Shown one piece after another: positions 1-7,132 of a stretch of 38,986 bases of DNA. The notes below the pieces were generated by a model. The model saw only the letters and a list, made by a program, of their open reading frames with translations, did not search any database and was not told the origin of the DNA. Position numbers and translations under genes: made by a program. This stretch comes from CAZMJG01 sp964576365 (GTDB lineage Bacteria > Patescibacteriota > Microgenomatia > UBA1406 > GWC2-37-13): the NCBI GenBank assembly GCA_964576365.1, contig CAZNUT010000006.1:1-38986 (forward strand). The letters are read 5' to 3'. Each line of letters starts with the position of its first letter. Positions within the stretch are counted from its first letter, which is position 1.

Positions 1-142
1 ACCCCCATCCCTTGCGCTTCGCTCCAGTGATGGGGAACTCTGCTAGCGCATTAGACATTGGACATTAGACTTCAGACATTGGACTATTTGAAAATAACCA
101 AATAAATCTAAAGTCAAACGTCTATCGTCAAAAGTCTAACCT
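1..142. repeat. Intergenic repeat words with a leading hairpin
   Basis: No gene is visible. Bases 3-9 and 29-35 form a 7-bp stem (CCCCATC/GATGGGG) around a loop containing CGCTTCGCTCC. A string of near-copies of the word 'attagacattggac/gtctaaagtc' follows. The hairpin has a relative at 38941-38980. The same kind of word string fills most other gaps in the window. Confidence 0.7.
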
Positions 143-433
143 GTGCCGAGGACGTGAGTCGTCCTCCGAATTGGAGGATTTCAGACCACCGTNNNNNNNN
201 NNNNNNNNNNNNNNNNNNNNNNNNNNNNNNNNNNNNNNNNNNNNNNNNNNNNNNNNNNNNNNNNNNNNNNNNNNNNNNNNNNNNNNNNNNNNCCCGACAT
301 ACCCATCACCTACTTTAACATAAAGTAAGTGCCGAGGACGTGAGTCGTCCTCCGAATCGGAGGATTTCAGACCACCGTCCCGACATACCCATCACCTACT
401 TTAACATAAAGTAAGTGCCGAGGACGTGAGTCG
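143..433 (-). repeat. Tandem array of tRNA 3' halves carrying a palindrome
   Basis: Bases 145-192 and 331-378 are 48-nt copies, differing at one position, of the 3' half of the neighbouring tRNA read on the minus strand: anticodon loop CTGAAA and acceptor end CCTCGGC are kept. The segment between them is replaced by a 17-bp palindrome (162-178, 348-364). A 38-nt spacer starting CCCGACAT precedes each half, giving an 86-bp period (293 to 379). Bases 379-433 repeat 293-347 exactly and run into the intact tRNA. The T stem is lost, so these halves cannot fold as tRNAs. Confidence 0.8.
193..292. other. Assembly gap (100 N)
   Basis: Exactly 100 unknown bases lie between two copies of the 86-bp repeat. 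A round 100 is a usual scaffolding placeholder, so the real number of repeat units here is unknown. Confidence 0.98.
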
Positions 434-488
434 AACACGTATCTGAGGTTTTTCAGACCACCGCCTTGACCACCTTGGCTACCTCGGC
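416..488 (-). tRNA. tRNA with GAA anticodon (tRNA-Phe by decoding)
   Basis: On the minus strand this folds as a class I tRNA. Acceptor GCCGAGG pairs with CCTCGGC, followed by discriminator A73. The D arm is GCC...GGC with GGTGGT in the loop. The anticodon loop is CTGAAAA (GAA). The T arm is ACGTG-TTCGACT-CACGT. No CCA is encoded. One anticodon-stem pair is T-T. The D arm looks more like a tRNA-Cys or class II tRNA than a usual bacterial tRNA-Phe, so the identity is less certain than the fold. The 3' end of the GIY-YIG gene overlaps it, and truncated copies lie on both sides. Confidence 0.72.
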
Positions 489-746
489 TCGATTTCCTAA
501 AGTTCGATATAACATCTGTGCTAAAACTTCATGCCCTCTCCCTGACTTATAAAATTTTTCTTTACGCAACGCTTCTTCCTTAGATAAGTACGCTTCATAG
601 TATATCAATTGTATTGGTTGTCTTGTTTTTGTTGAACGAACTAGTCCTTGATTGTGTTGTTTTAGTCTTTCCCTTAAATCAGCCGTTTCTCCGATATATA
701 AATTTCCATCTTTTTCTGAGCGTAAAACATACACATAATAAAACAT
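453..746 (-). CDS. Small GIY-YIG endonuclease family protein
   Basis: This 97-residue protein is a single GIY-YIG domain of the short YhbQ/UPF0213 type. It has YVYVL near residues 4-8, LYIGET near 16-21, the catalytic-type arginine in DLRERLKQHNQG, and the later glutamate region EAYLSKEEALRKEK. Such proteins are predicted metal-dependent nucleases; the substrate of this small group is not settled. The last 11 codons (AEVAKVVKAVV) lie inside the tRNA at 416-488, and the stop TGA is formed by its anticodon loop. A damaged copy of the same tRNA (775-849) lies just upstream. The gene is therefore bracketed by direct tRNA copies, which would fit insertion at, or repeated cutting of, a tRNA gene. 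That link is inference. Confidence 0.88.
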   Translation of the reverse strand: MFYYVYVLRSEKDGNLYIGETADLRERLKQHNQGLVRSTKTRQPIQLIYYEAYLSKEEALRKEKFYKSGRGHEVLAQMLYRTLGNRAEVAKVVKAVV

Positions 747-774
747 TATTTTCTCGTCAAATACTCAATATGAG

Positions 775-849
775 CGTGAGTCCTCCTCCGAATCCGAGGA
801 TTTCAGACCACCGCCTTGACCAGGCTCCGACTCGGAGCCCTACCTCGGC
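775..849 (-). pseudogene. Hairpin-interrupted tRNA copy
   Basis: Read on the minus strand, this keeps GCCGAGGTAG, TGGTCAAGGCGG, TGGTCTGAAA and GACTCACG of the tRNA at 416-488 in the same order. The D-loop segment CCAAGG is replaced by a perfect 17-bp palindrome (823-839). The stretch from the anticodon 3' strand to the T loop is replaced by an imperfect palindrome (784-800). The 3' acceptor strand is gone. It cannot be a working tRNA. It lies in direct orientation to the intact tRNA with the GIY-YIG gene between them. Confidence 0.8.
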
Positions 850-883
850 AACACTACAACAGTGTATTATAGCATTTCTCTTG

Positions 884-1111
884 TTATTTTTGCTCATCAG
901 ATGGGGTCGATTCTGACTGAATAGATTCATCCTTCAATACTTCTAGCAATCCTTCTATATCCTTTTCCAGAACATCTGCATGTTCAAGGAATTTTGTCAG
1001 ATTTTTTCTCCCTTTTGGAGTAGCAAAAAAATACAAAATAGCCCCACCTGCTAGCAAACCAAAGGAAAAACCCGACCAGAACTGGTGATTTTCAGGTTTT
1101 GATTGACTCAT
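884..1111 (-). CDS. YtxH-like small membrane protein
   Basis: A 75-residue protein with one membrane segment at about residues 11-31 (glycine-rich, GFSFGLLAGGAILYFFA), then TPKGRK and a charged helical tail. This is the usual shape of YtxH-domain proteins, whose role is poorly known. The start codon overlaps the stop of the upstream gene by an ATGA quartet, so the two are almost certainly co-translated. Confidence 0.75.
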   Translation of the reverse strand: MSQSKPENHQFWSGFSFGLLAGGAILYFFATPKGRKNLTKFLEHADVLEKDIEGLLEVLKDESIQSESTPSDEQK

Positions 1112-1365
1112 TCTTTTTTACGATTATTATTATAAAGCTCGATGATCTTCATAATTGTTTTGAATCCATTTACGAAGCCGGTAAGCTCTCCGATCCCGTG
1201 CTGAAGACCGGTACCAACCGAATCAAATCCTTTGATGATTTTGGTCGCCTGAGTCAAAATACTACGTGCCTGGTACAAAACAAAAATCAGCTGTATCCCG
1301 ACAATAGTCATGATTACGGTGCTCACTGCCAAAACGATTATAAGTACAATCTGAATAGTATCCAT
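1108..1365 (-). CDS. Small membrane-anchored protein, DUF948-like
   Basis: This 85-residue protein has an N-terminal membrane helix (about 6-30) and then an amphipathic helical region ending in a basic tail (NNNRKKE). The layout resembles DUF948/YtxH-partner proteins. No catalytic motif is visible. It precedes and overlaps the YtxH-like gene, which suggests a pair working at the membrane. Confidence 0.7.
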   Translation of the reverse strand: MDTIQIVLIIVLAVSTVIMTIVGIQLIFVLYQARSILTQATKIIKGFDSVGTGLQHGIGELTGFVNGFKTIMKIIELYNNNRKKE

Positions 1366-1473
1366 ATATATAGTTTATCAAGTTATAAAATAGCTGATTA
1401 GCTTCTTAGCTTGTTAAATTTTAGATGTGTGATTTGCAAGCCCGCCTGCAGCCCACGCAGACTTTTAACTAAA

Positions 1474-2238
1474 TTACTGAGCTGCTGAGTCGCTGCTTGC
1501 CCGCCGAAGAGGCGGGAGTTGCTGGGTTGCTGATTTCTTCGCCCAGTAATTATTGACCTCAAGTAAACTATCAAAAGTCCCAGCATCCTGCCACATACAA
1601 TTGATTTTTTTTACCTTAAGCTCATTCAAAGCCAAATATTGGTTGTAAACCGAAGTGATTTCCAATTCTCCTCTTCCCGACGGTTCGACTTTTTTTGCAA
1701 ATTCAGCGACCCTATTATCAAAAATATAAATTCCGGGCACGGCAAAGCGACTCTTGGGCTCGGTTGGCTTTTCTATTATTGATTTTACTTCTTCGGGGTT
1801 TTCTCCAAATTCTACAACAGCATATCGCTCAGGATCGGGTACTTCGATAGCAAAAACCAATCCACCTTTTTCAAATGTCTGAATCTCAGGACTAAAATCG
1901 TAATCAAAAATATTATCACCCAAGATTAAAGTGGCTGGATCTTTACCGATAAACTGTTCACCAATGATAAATGCGTCTGCAAGACCACGTGGCTCTTCTT
2001 GAATCTCATAAGTGAATTTTGCACCAAACTCTTTTCCCGTTCCGAGTAAGTTAAGAAAGTGTCCAGAATAATCTGGAGCTATGATGATGAGAATATCTTT
2101 GATCCCTGCCCTCGTCAACGTCTCAATCGGATAGTAAATCATCGGCTTGTTGTAGACAGGCAACAGCTGCTTGGAGGTGATTTTGGTCAAAGGACGAAGT
2201 CTTGTGGCACGTCCCCCTGCTAAGATAATACCTTTCAT
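1474..2238 (-). CDS. RmlA-type sugar-1-phosphate nucleotidyltransferase
   Basis: A 254-residue enzyme of the glucose-1-phosphate thymidylyltransferase family, which makes NDP-sugar from NTP and sugar-1-phosphate in the cytosol. Seen motifs: GGRATRLRPLT at 8-18, SKQLLPVYNKPMIYYP at about 22-37, LGDNIFDYD, and IIEKPTEPKS. It is shorter than classical RmlA (about 290 residues), matching the short form common in archaea and CPR bacteria. The exact sugar and nucleotide cannot be read. The last about 19 residues (SATQQLPPLRRASSDSAAQ) come from an intergenic-type repeat word and a CCCGCC palindrome, so the native protein probably ended near NNYWAKK. The gene starts 3 nt after the upstream small membrane gene. 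Confidence 0.9.
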   Translation of the reverse strand: MKGIILAGGRATRLRPLTKITSKQLLPVYNKPMIYYPIETLTRAGIKDILIIIAPDYSGHFLNLLGTGKEFGAKFTYEIQEEPRGLADAFIIGEQFIGKDPATLILGDNIFDYDFSPEIQTFEKGGLVFAIEVPDPERYAVVEFGENPEEVKSIIEKPTEPKSRFAVPGIYIFDNRVAEFAKKVEPSGRGELEITSVYNQYLALNELKVKKINCMWQDAGTFDSLLEVNNYWAKKSATQQLPPLRRASSDSAAQ

Positions 2239-2241
2239 ATA

Positions 2242-2523
2242 TCAAGGAATGAGGATGATTTTAAATAGAAAAAGTACAGTAAATCCGATGAGCACATATT
2301 CTAACACAACTTTCATGTGAAGTGAATCTTCCACAATATGATGGTAGGTACTCCAGACGATATAAAACGCAATAAATGCCATAAGAATAATAAACTCAAA
2401 CAGTCGTTCGCCGCGAAAAATGTGCAATCCCAACAGGAAAAATACACCTCCGGTAAAAAAAATCAGATAATCAAAAGCGTGGCGACTGAATTCCTTTTTC
2501 AACTCATGAACTAAATGTCTCAT
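2242..2523 (-). CDS. Small polytopic membrane protein
   Basis: A 93-residue protein with three predicted membrane helices (about 18-36, 44-60 and 72-92) and the motif YHHIVEDSLHMKVVLEY before the last helix. I do not recognise a named family. Similar short proteins with a YHH motif seem common in CPR genomes (from memory). Its stop lies 3 nt before the RmlA-type start, so they are probably one transcript. Confidence 0.7.
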   Translation of the reverse strand: MRHLVHELKKEFSRHAFDYLIFFTGGVFFLLGLHIFRGERLFEFIILMAFIAFYIVWSTYHHIVEDSLHMKVVLEYVLIGFTVLFLFKIILIP

Positions 2524-2825
2524 ATACTTATCAGCTAATTAATTTCCAAGTAACAATTACCTAATGGCCAATTAAGAATGAAGGAAGAAGAAACGTGTTA
2601 TTTCTTCATTCTTAATTCTTACATCTTAATTTTTAATTCTTAAACAGAAGCGTTAGACGTTTCACGCTACACGCTACACGAATAGTACCTATTACCTGTT
2701 CACCCTCCGACTCGGAGGTCAGGCCTGCCTGCCGCAGGCAGGCTTTTACTTATTAACTAAAAAAACCTTACACCTAACACCTTAAACCTAACAAGCTAAA
2801 CAGCTAAAACCTTACACCTAAAACC
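2524..2825. repeat. Gene-free interval of repeat words and two palindromes
   Basis: No coding sequence is apparent. The interval is a string of degenerate words also found in other gaps: 'ctaatttccaagtaacaatt', 'aattaagaatga', 'cacgctacacgctacacg' and 'cacctaacacctt'. It holds the palindromes CCTCCGACTCGGAGG (2704-2718) and a CCTGCC-type inverted repeat (2723-2743) side by side. Neither has a clean T tract, so they are not convincing terminators. Confidence 0.75.
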
Positions 2826-3734
2826 TTAAATAATCGACCCTCGAACAATGATATATGTTCCCGCAAGAATAAAACAAATAAACAAAATATGCATGATGTT
2901 TTTCCCTTTTACATGAATCAACTTCAGTTTTGCTGCAAAATAAAAGTCAAATATTAATGCGATGAGCAATATGGTAAAAAAGATGTAATTGAAATTGAGA
3001 TATTTCCCCATAAAAGATTCTGAGAATGCAGTGACCGGAGGAGCAGGAGGTATTAATACACGCTGAGCCGGATTTAATTGAGTATATTCTTGCGCGACTA
3101 CAGCATCAGCTTTCTCCACTGCGGCAGATTTACTTTCGCTGACCTCAGATGAGGTCTCGGAAACATAATACGGACTGCCAAACATTTGAACAACGAGCGT
3201 AGTTTCCTCACCGTTTATCATGCCATTCATGACAGCAAACCCTACCTCTTTATATTCTTTTCGTAATATATTTTCCTTGTGCGTTGGAGAAGCCATCCAT
3301 GCATCCACAACCCCCTGAGAAAAAAGAAAATTTTTGGCAAGATTTTCACCAGCATACTCATACTGATACCCCGATCCTAAAATGAAATCCCATGGTGTTT
3401 TTCCAGCAGGACTATAATGCGCCCAATAATCATCGGTAAACATATCTTTTGCTTTACTTTGTGCTGCAGCAGCAAGCTTATCATTGTAGGTGAGTGGAGA
3501 CAGATTGGCTTTCTCCCTCTCAACATTTGTCAATTCAAATAATTTTTTCACTGAAATATCTGTCGCATATCCCAGCACGGAACCATAAGTAGACTGCATT
3601 GAATTAACACAGATAGTGATAGCCATTGCACACAAGAGGTAGACAGTTAAAAGATCGTGATGTAGAAGTTTAGCGCGAAAATTATTATGCTTAGTGGGTG
3701 TAAAAAGATGTCTTACCGCATCAAAAATATTCAT
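2826..3734 (-). CDS. Membrane-anchored CAP (SCP/PR-1) domain protein
   Basis: This 302-residue protein has a membrane helix at about 29-47, a CAP domain at about 62-190, a linker, and two C-terminal membrane helices at about 244-262 and 278-300. Expected CAP cavity residues are present: H106 in YWAHYSP, E130 in AGENLA and H152 in SPTHKENIL. Bacterial CAP proteins of this kind are extracytoplasmic and mostly of unknown function. It overlaps the VanZ-like gene upstream by ATGA (3731-3734), so the two are probably translationally coupled. Confidence 0.88.
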   Translation of the reverse strand: MNIFDAVRHLFTPTKHNNFRAKLLHHDLLTVYLLCAMAITICVNSMQSTYGSVLGYATDISVKKLFELTNVEREKANLSPLTYNDKLAAAAQSKAKDMFTDDYWAHYSPAGKTPWDFILGSGYQYEYAGENLAKNFLFSQGVVDAWMASPTHKENILRKEYKEVGFAVMNGMINGEETTLVVQMFGSPYYVSETSSEVSESKSAAVEKADAVVAQEYTQLNPAQRVLIPPAPPVTAFSESFMGKYLNFNYIFFTILLIALIFDFYFAAKLKLIHVKGKNIMHILFICFILAGTYIIVRGSII

Positions 3735-4123
3735 ATTTTCAAAAAAATACGCTTAAAATGTTGCCAATATATTTTAGTATACCCAATACTCAAGGTAATA
3801 CCAATTGTATCAATCAGCACATCTCTCACTGTCCCTTCACGGGTAGGCACAAATGTTTGATGCACCTCATCAGAAACTGCATACAAAAAGGTTGTTAAAA
3901 AAGTTAAAAAAAGAACCTTGGTCAGACTCAGGTGTGGAAAACTCAAGCGATATCCTCTACATATCAATAATGATAAACAGGCATACTCTGCAACATGCAA
4001 CGACTTAAAAAAAAGAAAATTCAAAATATATGTTTCCGAAACGGCAACTCTTGTTCGTGATGAAAGATAAAAAATAATTCCCATCCAAAAAAATGCAGGG
4101 AGCCAAGCATATATATATTTCAT
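3731..4123 (-). CDS. VanZ-like membrane protein
   Basis: A 130-residue protein with four hydrophobic helices and the VanZ-family signature SDEVHQTFVPTREGTVRDVLID at about 83-104, including the conserved DE-H-Q, R and D positions. VanZ-like proteins are small integral membrane proteins linked to envelope stress or glycopeptide tolerance; the biochemistry is unknown. It lies 13 nt after the lamin-tail gene and overlaps the CAP gene by 4 nt, forming a three-gene envelope operon. Confidence 0.85.
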   Translation of the reverse strand: MKYIYAWLPAFFWMGIIFYLSSRTRVAVSETYILNFLFFKSLHVAEYACLSLLICRGYRLSFPHLSLTKVLFLTFLTTFLYAVSDEVHQTFVPTREGTVRDVLIDTIGITLSIGYTKIYWQHFKRIFLKI

Positions 4124-4136
4124 AATTTCTCAACCA

Positions 4137-5519
4137 CTATGACAATTCATTTTGATTCATAGTAGCAGTACTATATATTTTCCATGATATTGAGGCAAGA
4201 GACAAGAGCGAATATGTCAGACTTAAATTATGAATAGGATTTGAGTTTGTCTGCTTTTCTTGCAGAGGTTTTTGAGAATGAACAAATGTATCATTGATTT
4301 TCACCGAAGGTGTAGGTCTAAGAGATGGCATATTTTCAAAATGTTTAATACTTGTTACTGTTGATCCAGCGACTGCTGGACGAGATGCATTACTGGAAGA
4401 AATATATTTTTGCATGACTGGCGTGGAAGTAGGAGTTGGCACCTTGGTGATCGTAGGTGTGGGACTTATAGTCGGAGCCATACATAAGCCATTTGCATAA
4501 TTTTTTGTTGGTAGTTCTAAACAGTACTCAACTGCATCAACAGTCTTACGTGCCCAGGTGTATCCCTGGGCGGAATTGCTATATGCAAAACTATCCCGCT
4601 CGGCTCCATCTGCATCAAGTAGTCGAACTGTGTCACCTGAGTTATTAAAAATAGCACTTGAAAAATCCAAAATCCCATACCCTTTTGCGGGAATAGTCAA
4701 AGAAAACTGACGGGCGGCTGAACCCCCATCCCCAATATCATCAATTTGCCAATCTTCAAGGATAATTTCCACCTCATTTGCATTATAAATCTCCACCCAT
4801 TCCTGCTCACCACTAGAAGGATATGTCATCACCTCCGATACATATATATTTTCTAAATGTGGAGATGGTAGAGGCACTATCGTACTATTTTGAAGGGTTG
4901 GTGTGGCTGTGGGAGTAACAGTAAAGGTAGGCGTAACTGTAGGTGAAGGAAGTATGTACTCCTCAATTTGAATTGAATCTACAAAAACAGTGCCTTCACT
5001 CACCAAAACCCGAATTTCGGCTGATGACGCATTGATAGGGGCGACGGCAATGATTTCTACTGTTGACCAACTAGCCGACGAAGTCACCAAAGGACTGTCA
5101 TCAGTTTTGAGCTGAGATGCAACTCCTGACTGATACCATGCCACCCGCAGAAATGCTTTTTTTGTTGTATCGAGAATCCGCATCATTGCGCTAATCCGAT
5201 ACATCTGATCTGGCTTAATGGATGAAACACTTTGTTTAATACCATTTGAAGTAGAAGAAGCGTAGTTGATACTTGCCGAATGAGAAGCTTCATAAGCTGG
5301 ATTTTCAACTACAGAAAAAGTTACGGTACTGGTAGTAGTATTCCATGATTCTTTATCTGATTCAAATCCACCATTTATTACCTCAGCAGCGCGTATAGGA
5401 GTTATAAAAACTAACATCACTCCATAAATCAACACAAGGCAATAAAAACCCCTCACTATTGTGTTCGACACAACATTGAATAGTTTGGTCGCTGAGTTGC
5501 AGAGCTGCTGACTACTCAT
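4137..5519 (-). CDS. Secreted lamin-tail-domain protein with CBM-like N domain
   Basis: This 460-residue protein has a signal-like hydrophobic segment at about 23-44 ending near IRAAEV. A carbohydrate-binding-like beta domain follows (about 45-188: GGFESDKESW ... VFVDSIQIEE), then a Thr/Pro linker, a lamin-tail domain (about 222-345: IYVSEVMTYPSSGEQEWVEI, then ILEDWQIDD), a second Pro/Thr stretch and a C-terminal hydrophobic patch. It is likely secreted or surface-held. Residues 1 to about 15 (MSSQQLCNSATK) are translated from a dispersed repeat word, so a later start may be the native one. A TAAAAT hexamer lies 11 nt before the annotated start. Confidence 0.8.
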   Translation of the reverse strand: MSSQQLCNSATKLFNVVSNTIVRGFYCLVLIYGVMLVFITPIRAAEVINGGFESDKESWNTTTSTVTFSVVENPAYEASHSASINYASSTSNGIKQSVSSIKPDQMYRISAMMRILDTTKKAFLRVAWYQSGVASQLKTDDSPLVTSSASWSTVEIIAVAPINASSAEIRVLVSEGTVFVDSIQIEEYILPSPTVTPTFTVTPTATPTLQNSTIVPLPSPHLENIYVSEVMTYPSSGEQEWVEIYNANEVEIILEDWQIDDIGDGGSAARQFSLTIPAKGYGILDFSSAIFNNSGDTVRLLDADGAERDSFAYSNSAQGYTWARKTVDAVEYCLELPTKNYANGLCMAPTISPTPTITKVPTPTSTPVMQKYISSSNASRPAVAGSTVTSIKHFENMPSLRPTPSVKINDTFVHSQKPLQEKQTNSNPIHNLSLTYSLLSLASISWKIYSTATMNQNELS

Positions 5520-5752
5520 ATAAGTCTCGTATTTTATCCCTCAGGAAAACCCTTTTCAAGCATGTTATGTCGATAAATACATATCTGTTGTTCAGCAATA
5601 CCGTGATTTCATGGCAAAGTCTAAGGTTTTATAGATTTTTTTGATGGTTTTGTGACCCCGGATAAAAAAGTGAAAGATGACTGGAAAGAATGTTTTGCAG
5701 AATTCTTTAAACAAAAAACAGCTTGGTAAAAAGTATTTCTGAATAATAGATA
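5520..5752 (+). pseudogene. Possible gene remnant
   Basis: A short plus-strand run ends with codons for VTPDKKVKDDWKECFAEFF and a stop near 5730, and an upstream frame reads YRDFMAKSK. The two pieces would need a frameshift to join and there is no proper start. This might be the tail of a small AbrB-like or antitoxin gene, but I cannot identify it. The rest of the interval shows nothing. Confidence 0.25.
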
Positions 5753-6970
5753 TTATTCGAAAACACCGTACGGACCTGAAAGTGAATAATAGTCAGCTAC
5801 TTTTTTATCTGGCCCGTAAATTGGATCATTCATGACGTATCCTCCGTCATCTTTTTTCAACACAACGTAGTGACTGCTTCCTTTCACTCCTGCAATCACC
5901 GGTATCCCCCGACTCAAATAATCATTAATCTGTCCATACGTAATATTGTGGTAATTTTTGCCGTTTGGCCAAGAACCATTAAAAGCAGACGGGAGATACA
6001 TATAAGCCGATCCAGGTAAAAAGTATTTGCTGTCGCGTGCTATATTGAGCGGGGTATAATCTACACCATCTTTGCGCATCACCATAGAGATGCTCGTGAT
6101 AAAGCAACCTACATCAAGGATAGTCTCATTGGAACTTCCCATGAGAGTTGAGGCCCAGCGTTCATCGCGCTGGGACAAGTACCAGCCTCCTTCACCCGTG
6201 CCCAATGAATTTGCACCCACCACACCAAGTCCGGTAGACTGCACAAACTGCTTGAATGCAGCAAGCTGTCGACGCGCATCTTCAAGCATTCGGGCATAAT
6301 TGCTTTCATCACTTTGTGTCACCTGCAACAATGTGCGTTTGGATCCTTGCTGTGTGACGAGTTCTGTTTGCTGGCTTTTCAGCGTATCCTGCAAAACATC
6401 CAATTCTTTGATCCGTTTTTCTCTTAGATCTTTTTGTTTTTCAAAATTTAACTTTGCTTCCTGCACCTGCATGAGAATTTTCTGGTTGCGTTCTCTCGCA
6501 AGGTCGTAATACTTTACTCTATTGAGAAGACTGCTCACGTTACCACTATCAAGTACGATATCCATGAGGGATGCCTGGCGGCTTTTATAATCAGCCTGAA
6601 TTCGTTCCAACATGGAAGCAGAGAGTTTGTTTAAAGAAGAATCAAGTCCATTTATTTTTGTGCCCAGTGTATCAATTTCTTTTTCAGTTTTTTTTATACG
6701 CTGTTCAGTTTCTGATATGCGCAGGCCGGTGATATTGATTTGAGTATCCATGTACTGGATCTGCGCGGAAAGTGTATTTTTTTGACTGCGAATATCGCTC
6801 AATTTGGATTCATATTCGGCGATTTTCTTTTCGATTTCCTGACGTGCACCGTTATTTTCTGATGTAGATGTAGGTGTCGGAGTTGGCATCGGGTCTTCTG
6901 CATAGACCAGTGCAAATGATTGCGTGGCTAAGAATAAGAAGATAAAAACAAGATGAAAAAATCTTCGCAT
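5753..6970 (-). CDS. PcsB-like coiled-coil cell-wall hydrolase with C39-like domain
   Basis: A 405-residue protein with a signal peptide (1-24, ALVYAED), a Pro/Thr linker, a long coiled coil (about 41-245) and a C39_2-type papain-fold domain (about 262-405). The likely catalytic residues are C289 (VGCFITSISM), H367 (SSHYVVL) and N381/D382 (MNDPIYG). The coiled coil matches the regulatory part of PcsB/EnvC-type FtsEX partners, which cut peptidoglycan during division. In PcsB the enzyme part is a CHAP domain; here a C39-like domain takes that place. It lies downstream of ftsE-ftsX on the same strand after 162 bp of repeat words. The hexamer TAAAAT sits 5 nt before the ATG. Confidence 0.85.
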   Translation of the reverse strand: MRRFFHLVFIFLFLATQSFALVYAEDPMPTPTPTSTSENNGARQEIEKKIAEYESKLSDIRSQKNTLSAQIQYMDTQINITGLRISETEQRIKKTEKEIDTLGTKINGLDSSLNKLSASMLERIQADYKSRQASLMDIVLDSGNVSSLLNRVKYYDLARERNQKILMQVQEAKLNFEKQKDLREKRIKELDVLQDTLKSQQTELVTQQGSKRTLLQVTQSDESNYARMLEDARRQLAAFKQFVQSTGLGVVGANSLGTGEGGWYLSQRDERWASTLMGSSNETILDVGCFITSISMVMRKDGVDYTPLNIARDSKYFLPGSAYMYLPSAFNGSWPNGKNYHNITYGQINDYLSRGIPVIAGVKGSSHYVVLKKDDGGYVMNDPIYGPDKKVADYYSLSGPYGVFE

Positions 6971-6975
6971 ACCCT

Positions 6976-6981
6976 ATTTTA
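6976..6981 (-). promoter_or_regulatory. -10-like hexamer 5 nt before the hydrolase start
   Basis: TAAAAT on the minus strand is 5 nt from the ATG at 6970. TTCACA lies 16 nt further upstream as a possible -35. If used, transcription would begin at or next to the start codon. Confidence 0.45.
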
Positions 6982-7132
6982 CTCTATAGTTGTTGATTGT
7001 GAATTTCTAAGTAACAATTTCTAATGAATTCTTAACACGTAAGTCTTAATTTTTAATTCTTAAAAAAGAAACCTGCTACCTATTCACTTTTACTTATTAC
7101 CTAAACCAATAACCTAACACCTAAAACCTGTT
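6982..7132. repeat. Repeat words between ftsX and its hydrolase
   Basis: This gap holds 'tttctaagtaacaatttc', 'aatttttaattcttaa' and 'ctaacacctaaaacct' words like those at 2524-2825. No gene is visible. Confidence 0.6.

Noticed and set aside
293..433. The 86-bp repeats as a CRISPR array
   Set aside because: The whole unit, spacer included, is repeated almost identically, and half of it is tRNA sequence. A CRISPR array would have unique spacers and repeats of 25-40 bp. No cas gene is present.
453..455. A recoded TGA (as in Gracilibacteria or Absconditabacteria)
   Set aside because: TGA ends many well-formed genes here (for example mutM and the flippase), with ATGA overlaps to following genes, so the standard bacterial code applies.
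416..488. Reading the first tRNA as tRNA-Ser (TGA) or tRNA-Leu
   Set aside because: A TGA anticodon would put C at position 33, and the variable region is only about 4 nt, so a class II tRNA does not fit. GAA with T33 fits the loop.
614..1401. Plus-strand open frames over the GIY-YIG, YtxH-like and DUF948-like genes
   Set aside because: They are shadows of well-formed minus-strand genes and show no domain or start signal.
2704..2743. Palindromes in gaps as rho-independent terminators
   Set aside because: They lack a T tract on either side in most copies and also occur inside tRNA copies, so they look like dispersed elements.
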